This document shows, piece after piece, positions 27,052 through 35,047 of a stretch of 64,000 nucleotides of DNA; position 1 is the stretch's first letter, and every line of letters starts with the position of its first letter. Made by a program: the position numbers and the translations under genes. The stretch comes from Salinisphaera sp. GTDB lineage: Bacteria; Pseudomonadota; Gammaproteobacteria; Nevskiales; Salinisphaeraceae. The notes under the pieces were generated by a model that was not told where the DNA came from, searched no databases, and saw only the letters and a list, made by a program, of their open reading frames with translations. The DNA is taken from contig NZ_PBYA01000027.1 in NCBI RefSeq assembly GCF_002729955.1, forward strand, positions 1-64,000, in the 5' to 3' direction.

Positions 27052-27713
27052 GCGTGTTCTGGGCGGTACTGCGACGCGACCTGCTGCTGGCGTTTCGCCA
27101 GCGGGGCGTGCTGGTGCACCACCTGCTGTTCTTCGTGCTCGTGGTGGCCCTGTTTCCGCTGGGCACGGGGGCGAGTCCGGCGATTCTGGTGACCGTGTCG
27201 CCCGCGCTGATCTGGATGTCGGTCCTGCTGGCCGCGCTGTTGTCGTTGCAGCGGCTGTTCAAGCCCGACTACGAAGACGGTACCCTCGAGCAGTACCTGC
27301 TGTCACCCGAACCCTTGGCACTCATCGCGCTGGCCAAGGTCCTGGCCTACTGGCTGGCGAGCGGGCTGATCTTCGTGCTGGCATCGCCGCTGCTCGTGTT
27401 GCTGCTCGGCGTGCCTGCGAGCGCGGTACCCGTTATCATGGCCAGCCTGCTGCTCGGTACGCCCACGCTCGGGCTGGTGGGCGCCATCGGGACGGCGCTG
27501 ACGTTGAGCCTGCCGCGTGCCGGGCTGTTGTTGAGTCTGCTGATTTTTCCGCTCTACGTGCCGGTACTTATCTTCGGCGCGGGGGCCATGCGCGCGGCGA
27601 TCGAAGGTCTGCCGGCTGCGGGCGCGCTGTATCTGCTGGCTGCGCTGCTCATGCTTGGCATCAGCACCGCACCCTTTGCCATTGCCGCGGCGTTGAAAAT
27701 CAGCATGGAGTAG
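27045..27713 (+). CDS. ccmB: Heme exporter membrane protein CcmB
   Basis: A 222-residue inner-membrane permease partner of CcmA with six hydrophobic segments. The family pattern YEDGTLEQYLLSPEPL follows the second segment. The ATG is inside the last codons of ccmA, so translation is coupled. With CcmA and CcmC it drives release of holo-CcmE. Length matches the family (about 220). A 157-base gap follows before ccmC, the only sizeable break in the operon. Confidence 0.95.
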   Translation: MLSVFWAVLRRDLLLAFRQRGVLVHHLLFFVLVVALFPLGTGASPAILVTVSPALIWMSVLLAALLSLQRLFKPDYEDGTLEQYLLSPEPLALIALAKVLAYWLASGLIFVLASPLLVLLLGVPASAVPVIMASLLLGTPTLGLVGAIGTALTLSLPRAGLLLSLLIFPLYVPVLIFGAGAMRAAIEGLPAAGALYLLAALLMLGISTAPFAIAAALKISME

Positions 27714-27870
27714 GGAACCCCAAGCGCGCTCGGGGTCGAATATTTGCGGGCGCGGCCCGATTGCGCCAGATCAATGCATTGCCTGCACGGTCGAGACACA
27801 CTATGCGTCGACTCAATCCACAATTCATTTGCTACGCAACGGTCTAGACGTTTTGGCGAAGTCTGCGTTC
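27714..27870 (+). other. Gap between ccmB and ccmC
   Basis: This 157-base stretch has no convincing coding sequence. It contains a small CCCC/GGGG hairpin just after ccmB (27718-27734 region), a possible FNR/Anr box, and a weak -10-like CACTAT at 27800-27805. It may give ccmC onward its own oxygen-responsive promoter. Confidence 0.45.
27761..27774. promoter_or_regulatory. Possible FNR/Anr binding site upstream of ccmC
   Basis: TTGCGCCAGATCAA has the TTGAT-N4-ATCAA layout with 8 of 10 consensus positions. Its centre is about 45 bases upstream of the start point implied by CACTAT at 27800-27805, near the usual activator position. Oxygen control of cytochrome c maturation is known in other proteobacteria. 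One mismatched half-site in GC-rich DNA keeps this tentative. Confidence 0.35.
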
Positions 27871-28605
27871 ATGCTCTGGCTGCACCGTTTCGGATCGCTG
27901 CCGTATTTCTACCGGGTCAGTCGGCCGATTGCGCTCGCGCTGGCGGTGCCCGGGGTGCTGCTGGCCGTCTATGGCGTCTACGGCGGACTGGTCAACGCGC
28001 CGGTGGATTATCAGCAGGGCGACGCGTTTCGTATTCTCTATATTCACGTGCCGAGCGCATGGCTGTCGTTGTTCGGCTATACGAGCATGGCGATCGCGGG
28101 CGCGGTGGCCCTGGTGTGGCGGCTCAAGCTGGCCGAGATCTTCGTGGTCGCGGCGGCGCCGGTCGGGGCGAGCTTTACCTTCCTGGCCCTGGTGACCGGC
28201 TCGATCTGGGGCAAGCCGATGTGGGGCACCTGGTGGGTCTGGGACGCACGCCTGACCTCCGAGCTGATCCTGCTGTTTCTGTATCTGGGCGTTATCGCCC
28301 TGCATAACGCGATCGAATCACCGCGCAGTGCGGCACGTGCCTGTGCCCTGTTGTCGGTGGTCGGCGTGATCAATGTGCCCATCATTCATTTTTCGGTCGA
28401 ATGGTGGAACACCCTGCATCAGGGCCCGACCGTGACCCGCTTCGGGCGCCCGGCCATGGAAATGGCCATGCTCTGGCCGCTGCTGTGCGCGGCGCTCGGG
28501 TTCACCCTGATGTTCGGCTGGCTCACGCTCTGGAACATGCGCGCGCAACTGCTCTGGCGCGAGCGGCGTAGTCGCTGGGTCAAGAAGGTGTTTTCCGATG
28601 CATGA
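27871..28605 (+). CDS. ccmC: Heme handling protein CcmC
   Basis: A 244-residue inner-membrane protein that presents heme to CcmE. It has six membrane segments and the tryptophan-rich motif WGKPMWGTWWVWDARLTSE of the heme-handling family, with flanking periplasmic His residues. The ATG at 27871 gives the normal family length; an upstream TTG (27829) would add 14 residues with no ribosome site. The stop lies within the start of ccmD (8-base overlap). Confidence 0.93.
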   Translation: MLWLHRFGSLPYFYRVSRPIALALAVPGVLLAVYGVYGGLVNAPVDYQQGDAFRILYIHVPSAWLSLFGYTSMAIAGAVALVWRLKLAEIFVVAAAPVGASFTFLALVTGSIWGKPMWGTWWVWDARLTSELILLFLYLGVIALHNAIESPRSAARACALLSVVGVINVPIIHFSVEWWNTLHQGPTVTRFGRPAMEMAMLWPLLCAALGFTLMFGWLTLWNMRAQLLWRERRSRWVKKVFSDA

Positions 28606-28762
28606 AAGCTGGCAGCAATTCTGGGCCATGGGCGGCTATGCCGGCTATGTGTGGAGCAGTTATGCCATCGCCGCGGTGGTGATCGTGGGCAATATCGTCG
28701 CGCCGGTCATCGCCCACCGTCATATCGCCCGACGGATCAAGAACGAGGAATTCGATGACTAG
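28598..28762 (+). CDS. ccmD: Heme exporter small protein CcmD
   Basis: A 54-residue single-span membrane protein beginning MHESWQQFWAMGGYAGYVW, followed by a hydrophobic helix (AIAAVVIVGNIVAPVIA) and a basic tail. This pattern is typical of CcmD, which helps CcmABC release holo-CcmE. It overlaps ccmC by 8 bases and ccmE by 8 bases, so the short ORF is real despite its size. Confidence 0.9.
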   Translation: MHESWQQFWAMGGYAGYVWSSYAIAAVVIVGNIVAPVIAHRHIARRIKNEEFDD

Positions 28763-29219
28763 AACACGACGTCGTCGTCTGATGCTGGTGGGCGGGCTGT
28801 TCGTCGGCCTGGCCGCGGCCACGGCGCTTGCCCTGACCGCCTTCAGCGAAAACATCCTCTATTTCTATCAGCCGAGCGAAATCGTGGGCGGCGAAGCACC
28901 GACGCATACCCGTTTTCGAATCGGTGGGCTGGTGGAAACCGGCTCGGTCGAGCGCAACAACGACGACCTGCTGGTGCGCTTCACGCTGGCCGACTGTGAA
29001 GCCAGCGTGCCGGTGCAGTTCCGCGGCACCCTGCCGGATCTGTTTCGCGAAGGGCAGGGCATCGTCGCCTACGGCCAGCTCAACGACGCGGGCCAGTTCG
29101 TGGCCGACGAAGTACTGGCCAAGCACGACGAGAACTATATGTCGCCGGACGTGGCAGAAGCGATGAAGGACGCCTCGGGTACAAGCTGCATGCCCAGTAA
29201 CATGCAGGCCAAGCGATGA
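28755..29219 (+). CDS. ccmE: Periplasmic heme chaperone CcmE
   Basis: A 154-residue protein with an N-terminal signal anchor (LMLVGGLFVGLAAATALAL) and an OB-fold domain. The motif VLAKHDENYMSPDV carries the His that binds heme covalently and the following Tyr ligand. CcmE ferries heme from CcmABCD to CcmF/H. The start lies inside ccmD and the stop overlaps ccmF by 4 bases. Confidence 0.95.
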   Translation: MTRTRRRRLMLVGGLFVGLAAATALALTAFSENILYFYQPSEIVGGEAPTHTRFRIGGLVETGSVERNNDDLLVRFTLADCEASVPVQFRGTLPDLFREGQGIVAYGQLNDAGQFVADEVLAKHDENYMSPDVAEAMKDASGTSCMPSNMQAKR

Positions 29220-31186
29220 TTCCGGAGATTGGCCATTTCGCGCTGATCCTGGCGCTGGGGCTGGCCACGCTCCAGACGCTGCTGCCGATGTACGGCATAT
29301 GGCGCTCGCGGGCGGATTGTCTGGCAGTGGCCGCACCCGCGGCGATCGGCCAGTTCGTGATGATGGGCATCGCCTTCGTTGCTCTCGGTTTCGCCTTCTA
29401 CGCCAACGACTTCTCGGTGGCCTACGTCGCGGCGAATTCCAATACCCAGCTGCCGTGGTTCTATCGGCTGTCCGCGATCTGGGGCGCGCATGAAGGCTCG
29501 CTGCTGCTGTGGATGATGTTGCTGGCCGGCTGGAGCCTGGCGGTTGCCCTGGCCAGCCGTACCCTGCCGCGTGACGTGGCCAGCTGTGTGCTGGCGGTTA
29601 TGGGCGCGGTCAGCGTGGGGTTTTTGCTGTTCACCCTGTTCACCTCGAACCCGTTCGAGCGCCAGTTCCCCGCGCCCATGGAAGGCCGCGACCTCAATCC
29701 GCTGTTGCAGGACCCGGGGCTGGTGGTGCATCCGCCTATGCTCTATATGGGCTATGTGGGCTTCGCGGTGGCCTTCGCCTTTGCGATAACCGCGCTGATC
29801 ACCGGCCGGGTGGACAGCGCCTGGACACGCTGGACGCGACCGTGGACGACCGCGGCCTGGATGTTTCTGACCATCGGCGTCACGCTTGGCAGCTGGTGGG
29901 CCTACAAGGAGCTGGGCTGGGGCGGCTGGTGGTTCTGGGATCCGGTCGAGAACGCCTCCTTCATGCCGTGGCTGGTCGGCACCGCGCTGATCCACTCGCT
30001 GGCGGTCACCGAAAAACGCGGCATCTTCAAAAGCTGGACGGTGCTGCTGGCGATCACCGCCTTCGCGCTGTCACTGCTTGGCACCTTCCTGGTGCGCTCG
30101 GGCGTGCTGATATCGGTGCATGCGTTTGCAACCGATCCGACCCGCGGCATCTATATCCTGACCTTCTTCGCGGTGGTCGTCGGCGGCTCGCTGTTGCTCT
30201 ACGCCCTGCGGGCGGCCCAGTTCGAGGCCGGGCGCGAGCCGGTCGCGGCGCTGTCGCGGGAAGGGCTGTTGCTGCTCAACAACATTTTTCTGGTGGTTGC
30301 AGCCGCCGGCGTGCTGCTGGGCACGCTGTATCCGATCCTCGCGGATTCGCTGGGGATGGGACGTATTTCGGTCGGCCCGCCGTATTTCAACAAGGTCTTC
30401 ATTCCGCTCACTGCGCCGCTGGTGGTGCTGATCGGTGCCGCCGCAGTCATGGCCTGGAAACGTACCCGTGCCGATGTGCTGCGCTCGCGGCTGTGGCTGC
30501 CTTTGATCATTTCGATCGTCGCCGGCGTGGCCTTGCCGCTGTTCACGGTCGGCACCACCGCGGTTGCCGCAGTGGCCGGCTGCGTGCTGGGTTGCTGGGC
30601 GATCGTGACCGCCTTCGAGGATATCGTGCGGCGTAGCCGCGGCCGTCGCGTGATGTTGCCGCGTAACGTGGTCGGCATGGCCATCGCCCATGCCGGCGTG
30701 GGTATCTTCGTGATCGGTATCAGCCTGGTGAGCGGCTTTGGCGGCGAGCATGATGTGCGGCTCGCGCCCGGGCAGAGCACCGAAATGGTGGGCTACGAGT
30801 TCACCTTCGTCGGTACCCGGCACGTGGACGGGCCGAATTTCGTGGCCGAAATCGGCGATTTCATCGTCCGTGAAGACGGCCGGCAGATCGCGGAGCTATA
30901 TCCCTCCAAGCGTCGTTATAACGCCGGCGGCCAGAGCATGACCGAAGCCGGTATCGATGTCGGCGTGACGCGCGATCTGTATGTATCGCTCGGTGAGCCG
31001 CTCTCCGGCGATGCCTGGAGCGTACGCATCTACCACCGGCCGTTCGTGCGCTGGATCTGGGCTGGCGGCTTCATATCCGCACTGGGTGGCCTGATCGCGC
31101 TGACCGACAAGCGCTATCGCCGCCGCCGTGCCACCGCCGACAAGCCGGTGGCAACGGATCGCGGCCTGACGACGGCGACCGCGTGA
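29216..31186 (+). CDS. ccmF: Cytochrome c heme lyase subunit CcmF
   Basis: A 656-residue membrane protein with about 15 hydrophobic segments. It carries the WWD-domain motif WGGWWFWDPVENASFMPWL near residue 237 and conserved periplasmic His residues that ligate heme. With CcmG, CcmH and CcmI it attaches heme to the CXXCH motif of apocytochromes. Length is normal for the family (about 650). The gene is coupled to ccmE and to the thioredoxin-like gene by 4-base overlaps. Confidence 0.96.
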   Translation: MIPEIGHFALILALGLATLQTLLPMYGIWRSRADCLAVAAPAAIGQFVMMGIAFVALGFAFYANDFSVAYVAANSNTQLPWFYRLSAIWGAHEGSLLLWMMLLAGWSLAVALASRTLPRDVASCVLAVMGAVSVGFLLFTLFTSNPFERQFPAPMEGRDLNPLLQDPGLVVHPPMLYMGYVGFAVAFAFAITALITGRVDSAWTRWTRPWTTAAWMFLTIGVTLGSWWAYKELGWGGWWFWDPVENASFMPWLVGTALIHSLAVTEKRGIFKSWTVLLAITAFALSLLGTFLVRSGVLISVHAFATDPTRGIYILTFFAVVVGGSLLLYALRAAQFEAGREPVAALSREGLLLLNNIFLVVAAAGVLLGTLYPILADSLGMGRISVGPPYFNKVFIPLTAPLVVLIGAAAVMAWKRTRADVLRSRLWLPLIISIVAGVALPLFTVGTTAVAAVAGCVLGCWAIVTAFEDIVRRSRGRRVMLPRNVVGMAIAHAGVGIFVIGISLVSGFGGEHDVRLAPGQSTEMVGYEFTFVGTRHVDGPNFVAEIGDFIVREDGRQIAELYPSKRRYNAGGQSMTEAGIDVGVTRDLYVSLGEPLSGDAWSVRIYHRPFVRWIWAGGFISALGGLIALTDKRYRRRRATADKPVATDRGLTTATA

Positions 31187-31722
31187 TGCGCTGGCGCCTG
31201 GTTCTGCCGATTCTGATCGTATTCGCGCTGATCGTGCTGCTCGGCTACGGGCTCACGCGGCGCCCGGATATCCTGCCCTCGGCGTTTATCGACAAGCCCG
31301 CGCCGGCGTTCGATCTGCCCACGCTCGCATCGGACCAGGAACGTATCACCGTCGACGATCTCAAGGGCCGGGTGACCCTCGTGAACGTCTGGGCGAGCTG
31401 GTGCGTCGCCTGTCGCGCCGAGCACGAACTGATCACCGCTGTATCGCGGCGTACCGGTGTGCCCGTGGTGGGCTTGAACTACAAGGACACCGAGGCGAAT
31501 GCTAAGCGCTGGCTGGGTCGTTACGGCAACCCGTTTGCGGTGGTGGCATTCGATCCGACCGGGGCGACCGGTATCGACTGGGGTGTGTCGGCCGTGCCGG
31601 AGACCTTCGTCGTGGATGCCGAGGGCATCATCCGTTACAAGGTCGTGGGGCCGATCACGCGCGAAGAGATGAACGCATCGCTCATTCCGAAGCTCGAGCA
31701 GCTCAAGGCGAAGGGCTCGTGA
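31183..31722 (+). CDS. ccmG: Thiol:disulfide interchange protein CcmG/DsbE
   Basis: A 179-residue membrane-anchored periplasmic thioredoxin-like protein. An N-terminal hydrophobic anchor (LVLPILIVFALIVLLGYGL) precedes the redox motif WASWCVAC and the cis-Pro region VSAVPETFVVD, both expected for the CcmG/DsbE branch. It reduces CcmH or apocytochrome cysteines before heme attachment. The inner residues of CxxC are Val-Ala rather than the commoner Pro-Thr or Val-Pro. Confidence 0.93.
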   Translation: MMRWRLVLPILIVFALIVLLGYGLTRRPDILPSAFIDKPAPAFDLPTLASDQERITVDDLKGRVTLVNVWASWCVACRAEHELITAVSRRTGVPVVGLNYKDTEANAKRWLGRYGNPFAVVAFDPTGATGIDWGVSAVPETFVVDAEGIIRYKVVGPITREEMNASLIPKLEQLKAKGS

Positions 31723-32195
31723 TGCGTGCGCTGCTGGTCGGCATCCTGATGTTGCTCGCGATGTCCGCTGCCCATGCGGTGGACTTGCAGGGCGAAGAGC
31801 TGGCGCGTTATCACGCCCTCAACGCCGAGCTGCGCTGTCTGATCTGTCAGAACCGCAGCATTGCCGAATCCGACGCGCCGCTCGCACAGGATTTACGCGC
31901 CATCGTCGAACGTCAGATCGCGGACGGGCGCAGCGACGCCGAGATCAAGCAGTATCTGGTCGATCGTTACGGCAAGTGGGTGCTCTACGACCCGCCGCTG
32001 GATTCGGCCACGATCATTCTCTGGGCAGGGCCGTTCGTCATGCTGGCCATCGGCCTGCTGGTGGTTTTCCTGCTGATGCGCCGGCGCCGTGGCGCGCCGA
32101 CGGCATCGCCGCCGCTCGATCGCGAGCGACTTGACCGTGTTCTCGACGAACAGGCAAGAGACGCGGACCCCGACTCGTCTGAAGAGCGTTCATGA
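31719..32195 (+). CDS. ccmH: Cytochrome c maturation protein CcmH (CcmL type)
   Basis: A 158-residue protein with a cleavable signal (MLLAMSAAHA), the conserved LRCLICQNRSIAESDAPLAQDLR redox motif, a membrane helix near residues 105-125 and a charged cytoplasmic tail. CcmH supplies the LRCxxCQ dithiol that handles apocytochrome c. This is the short form; the TPR part of long CcmH proteins is encoded by the separate next gene. It overlaps both neighbours by 4 bases. Confidence 0.94.
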   Translation: MMRALLVGILMLLAMSAAHAVDLQGEELARYHALNAELRCLICQNRSIAESDAPLAQDLRAIVERQIADGRSDAEIKQYLVDRYGKWVLYDPPLDSATIILWAGPFVMLAIGLLVVFLLMRRRRGAPTASPPLDRERLDRVLDEQARDADPDSSEERS

Positions 32196-33019
32196 CCGAA
32201 TTTCTCGTCTTTGCGGCAGTGCTCGTCGCTGCCAGTCTCGTATTCGTTCTGGTTCCGCTATGGCGCGCGGGTACGCCCTCGGCGGACAAGCGCCGGGCCG
32301 CGAATATCACCATCTATCACCAGCGCTACGCCGAAATCGAGCGCGAGGTCGCCACGGGGGCGCTGACTCGACAGCAAGCGGAGATCGAAAAGGACGAGCT
32401 CGGTGCCCGTCTGCTCGCCGATATCGACGAAACACCCGAGCTCGCGCCATCGCCCCGGGCGCCGCGCCGGCCGTGGGTGGCCACGATCCTGGTGCTCGTC
32501 GTGATGGTCGGCGGCTCGGCCGCGGTGTACTGGAAGATTGGCGATTATCAGGCCTTCGTTGAACAGGACAGCCCCGACCTGAACGCGATCGTCGCGGAGC
32601 TTGAGCAGCGGGTGAGCGATCACCCCGATGACATGCAGGCACGGGCAATGCTTGCGCGCGCGAGCGAGGCCCGGGGCGATTATGCGGCGGCCGCCGAGCA
32701 ATATCGGGCGCTCAATGCGGCCATGCCGGCGCCGCGACCGCCCATCATCGCGGCCGAAGCACAGGCGACGCTGGCGGCGACCGACGATCTGCAGGGCCGC
32801 GCGAAAACCCTGTATGAACAGCTGCTCGAGCTGGAACCGCAAAGCCGCGAGGCGCTGTGGTATCTGGGTCTGGCCGCTGCAGAACGCGGCGAGGGCAGCG
32901 CGGCCATCGACTACTGGGACCGTTTGCTGGCCCAGGATCTGCCCGAAGACTTCGCCACGATGGTGGCCAACCGGCGTGCGGAACTGGCCGGTGAGAAACC
33001 GACGTTATCGAATGACTAA
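32192..33019 (+). CDS. ccmI: Cytochrome c maturation TPR protein CcmI
   Basis: A 275-residue protein with an N-terminal membrane helix, the segment RRAANITIYHQRYAEIEREV typical of CcmI, a second hydrophobic segment (WVATILVLVVMVGGSAAVYW), and a C-terminal domain with TPR-like helices (DDMQARAMLARASEARGDYAAAAEQYRALN). It binds the C-termini of apocytochromes for the lyase complex. It is the last gene of the ccm operon; 64 bases separate it from the next gene, with no clear terminator. Confidence 0.9.
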   Translation: MTEFLVFAAVLVAASLVFVLVPLWRAGTPSADKRRAANITIYHQRYAEIEREVATGALTRQQAEIEKDELGARLLADIDETPELAPSPRAPRRPWVATILVLVVMVGGSAAVYWKIGDYQAFVEQDSPDLNAIVAELEQRVSDHPDDMQARAMLARASEARGDYAAAAEQYRALNAAMPAPRPPIIAAEAQATLAATDDLQGRAKTLYEQLLELEPQSREALWYLGLAAAERGEGSAAIDYWDRLLAQDLPEDFATMVANRRAELAGEKPTLSND

Positions 33020-33083
33020 GCGTGTTGTTTCGCCCCAGTAAAGGGGTTAACGTCGCTGCTAAACCAAACCAACCCCCTAGGCG

Positions 33084-33962
33084 ATGGCAAACGAAACCCG
33101 GCTTGAATACGACTCTCTTCCGGCGGTTGCGCCGTCTTATCTGCGGGCAGCGACAACGCTGTCGGGCGGACTGTCCGGCGACGAAACCATACCGCCGATC
33201 GTCGCGGAACTGCCGGATCTCGAGGTGCGGGCCGAAGAACTGGCCAAGTATCGCAAGGTCTGCGGCTTCCAGCACTCGCCCTATCTGCCGGTGACTTATC
33301 CCCATGTGCTGGCGTTTCCTATGCATATGGCGGTGCTTACCCACAAGCGTTTCCCGCTCAAGCTGCTGGGCCTGATTCACCTGCGTAACCAGATCACCCA
33401 GCACCGGGCGATCGAAGTCGCGGAGAAGCTGCATATCGAGGTCAGTGTGGGCGGCCATCGCGAAGTCGAGAAGGGCGTCGAGTTCGATCTGGTCACGCGC
33501 GTGCGCGATCGCGCGGGCGAATTGCTCTGGCAGGAGGACAGCACGATGCTGTCGCGCCAGAAGACCAACGTGCCGAAGTCGCCGAAGAAGAAACACGAAG
33601 ACGGGCTGGGCTTCGACATCCAGGAAGAAGTCACCTGGGATGTGCCCGAGAACATCGGACGTCGCTATGCCAGCGCGGCGGGTGACTACAACCCGATCCA
33701 TCTGAGCCCCTGGAGCGCGAAGCTGTTCGGTTTTCCGCGCGCCATCGCGACCGGCATGTGGACCAAGGCACGCGCCGCCGCCGAGCTCGAACCCAAGCTC
33801 GAGCAGGCCGCCTATACGCTGTCGCTGGGTTTCAAGAAGCCCGTGTTCCTGCCGAGCAAGGCTCGCTTTGCCTATAGCCTCGGCACACAGGGCGCGGATT
33901 TTGCATTGACCAATTCCAAAGGCGATATCGTCCATCTGCTGGGCGATATCCGCTATCTCTAG
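33084..33962 (+). CDS. MaoC-like hotdog dehydratase/acyl-thioester protein
   Basis: A 292-residue protein whose C-terminal half carries the MaoC-type hydratase motif AAGDYNPIHLSPWSAKLFGF, with the catalytic Asp and His, followed by RAIATGMWTKARAAAEL. The N-terminal half is a divergent second hotdog domain (VTYPHVLAFPMHMAVL). Double-hotdog proteins of this kind usually hydrate enoyl-CoA or enoyl-ACP substrates. It stands alone between ccmI and galU with 64 bases upstream, and no other fatty-acid gene is nearby. The substrate is unknown. Confidence 0.8.
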   Translation: MANETRLEYDSLPAVAPSYLRAATTLSGGLSGDETIPPIVAELPDLEVRAEELAKYRKVCGFQHSPYLPVTYPHVLAFPMHMAVLTHKRFPLKLLGLIHLRNQITQHRAIEVAEKLHIEVSVGGHREVEKGVEFDLVTRVRDRAGELLWQEDSTMLSRQKTNVPKSPKKKHEDGLGFDIQEEVTWDVPENIGRRYASAAGDYNPIHLSPWSAKLFGFPRAIATGMWTKARAAAELEPKLEQAAYTLSLGFKKPVFLPSKARFAYSLGTQGADFALTNSKGDIVHLLGDIRYL

Positions 33963-34000
33963 ACTTCAATTCCATGGGCTGAATAGCCAAAGGATCGACT

Positions 34001-34906
34001 ATGCGTATTCGTAAGGCGGTGTTCCCGGTCGCAGGGCTGGGCACGCGTTTTCTGCCGGCAACCAAGGCCAGCGCCAAAGAGATCCTGCCGGTGGTGGACA
34101 AGCCGTTGATCCAGTATGCGGTCAAGGAGGCGATCGCTGCCGGTGCCGAGGAAATGGTGTTCATCACCAGCCACACCAAGAACTCGATCATGGATCATTT
34201 CGATCGGGACTATGAATTGGAGGCCACCCTCGAGGCCAAGGGCAAGGAAGAATTGCTGCAGGCGGTCAAGGATGTGCTGCCGCCGGGCATCAGCTGTGTC
34301 TATATTCGCCAACCCGAGCAGATGGGTCTTGGGCATGCCATCAGCTGTGCGCTGCCGGCGGTGGGCGACCAGGACTTCGCCGTCATCCTTGCCGACGACC
34401 TGATCGCCGGCTCCTTCCAGCCGTGCATGGCACAAATGCAGCGGGTGTATCAGGAATACGGCACCAGCGTACTCGCGGTACAGCGCGTGCCCTGGGAGGA
34501 AACCTACAAATACGGCATCGTGGAAGCCGAGCCGATCGGCCCCGGACTGTCCGAGATTCGCGGCATCGTCGAAAAACCCGATCCGGACAAGGCGCCGTCG
34601 AATCTGGCCGTGGTCGGCCGCTATATCCTCACCCCTCGGATTTTCCGGCTGCTCGACAAGACCAAGCCCGGTGCCGGTGGCGAAATCCAGCTCACCGACG
34701 CCATCGAAGCCCTGATGGGCGAGCAGACCGTGCTGGCCTACGAATTCGAAGGCACCCGTTACGACTGCGGCAGCAAGTTCGGATACCTGAAGGCCAACGT
34801 CGAAATGGGGCTTCAGCATCACGAGATCGGCGATGAGTTTCGCAGCTACCTGAAAAACCTCACCGCCGGCTGGGACGATGAAGACGACGCGACGAAGACG
34901 GGCTGA
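34001..34906 (+). CDS. galU: UTP-glucose-1-phosphate uridylyltransferase
   Basis: A 301-residue enzyme making UDP-glucose from UTP and glucose-1-phosphate. The nucleotide-binding start FPVAGLGTRFLPATKASAKE and the substrate segments QMGLGHAI, LADDLI and IVEKPDPDKAPSNLAV are characteristic. AAGGA lies 7 bases before the ATG. UDP-glucose would feed the exopolysaccharide glycosyltransferases about 8 kb away, though the gene is separately transcribed. Length is normal for bacterial GalU. Confidence 0.95.
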   Translation: MRIRKAVFPVAGLGTRFLPATKASAKEILPVVDKPLIQYAVKEAIAAGAEEMVFITSHTKNSIMDHFDRDYELEATLEAKGKEELLQAVKDVLPPGISCVYIRQPEQMGLGHAISCALPAVGDQDFAVILADDLIAGSFQPCMAQMQRVYQEYGTSVLAVQRVPWEETYKYGIVEAEPIGPGLSEIRGIVEKPDPDKAPSNLAVVGRYILTPRIFRLLDKTKPGAGGEIQLTDAIEALMGEQTVLAYEFEGTRYDCGSKFGYLKANVEMGLQHHEIGDEFRSYLKNLTAGWDDEDDATKTG

Positions 34907-34911
34907 TATCG

Positions 34912-34931
34912 GCCCGTGTTCGGTCACGGGC
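34912..34931 (+). terminator. Stem-loop after galU
   Basis: GCCCGTG-TTCGGT-CACGGGC forms a perfect 7-base hairpin with a six-base loop starting 5 bases after the galU stop. No U-run follows, so it may stabilise the transcript end or act with Rho rather than terminate alone. Confidence 0.45.
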
Positions 34932-34946
34932 AACGATACGGTTTGT

Positions 34947-34952
34947 TATCAT
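34947..34952 (+). promoter_or_regulatory. Candidate -10 for the sucA-sucB-lpdA operon
   Basis: TATCAT matches five of six sigma-70 -10 positions in a local AT-rich patch about 95 bases before sucA. The -35 region is poor. A perfect TTGACA occurs later, at 34999-35004, but lacks a matching -10. The promoter assignment is therefore uncertain. Confidence 0.35.
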
Positions 34953-35047
34953 AAGCGGCCATCGCGGCGCCCGCCGGCAGGCGTCGCATCGGCACGGTTT
35001 GACAGAGGCGATCCCGGCGCCTCGACACGGCCACAGGGCCTTAGTCT

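Noticed and set aside
34999-35004. Perfect TTGACA as the sucA -35
   Set aside because: No acceptable -10 lies 16-18 bases downstream; the sequence there is GC-rich.
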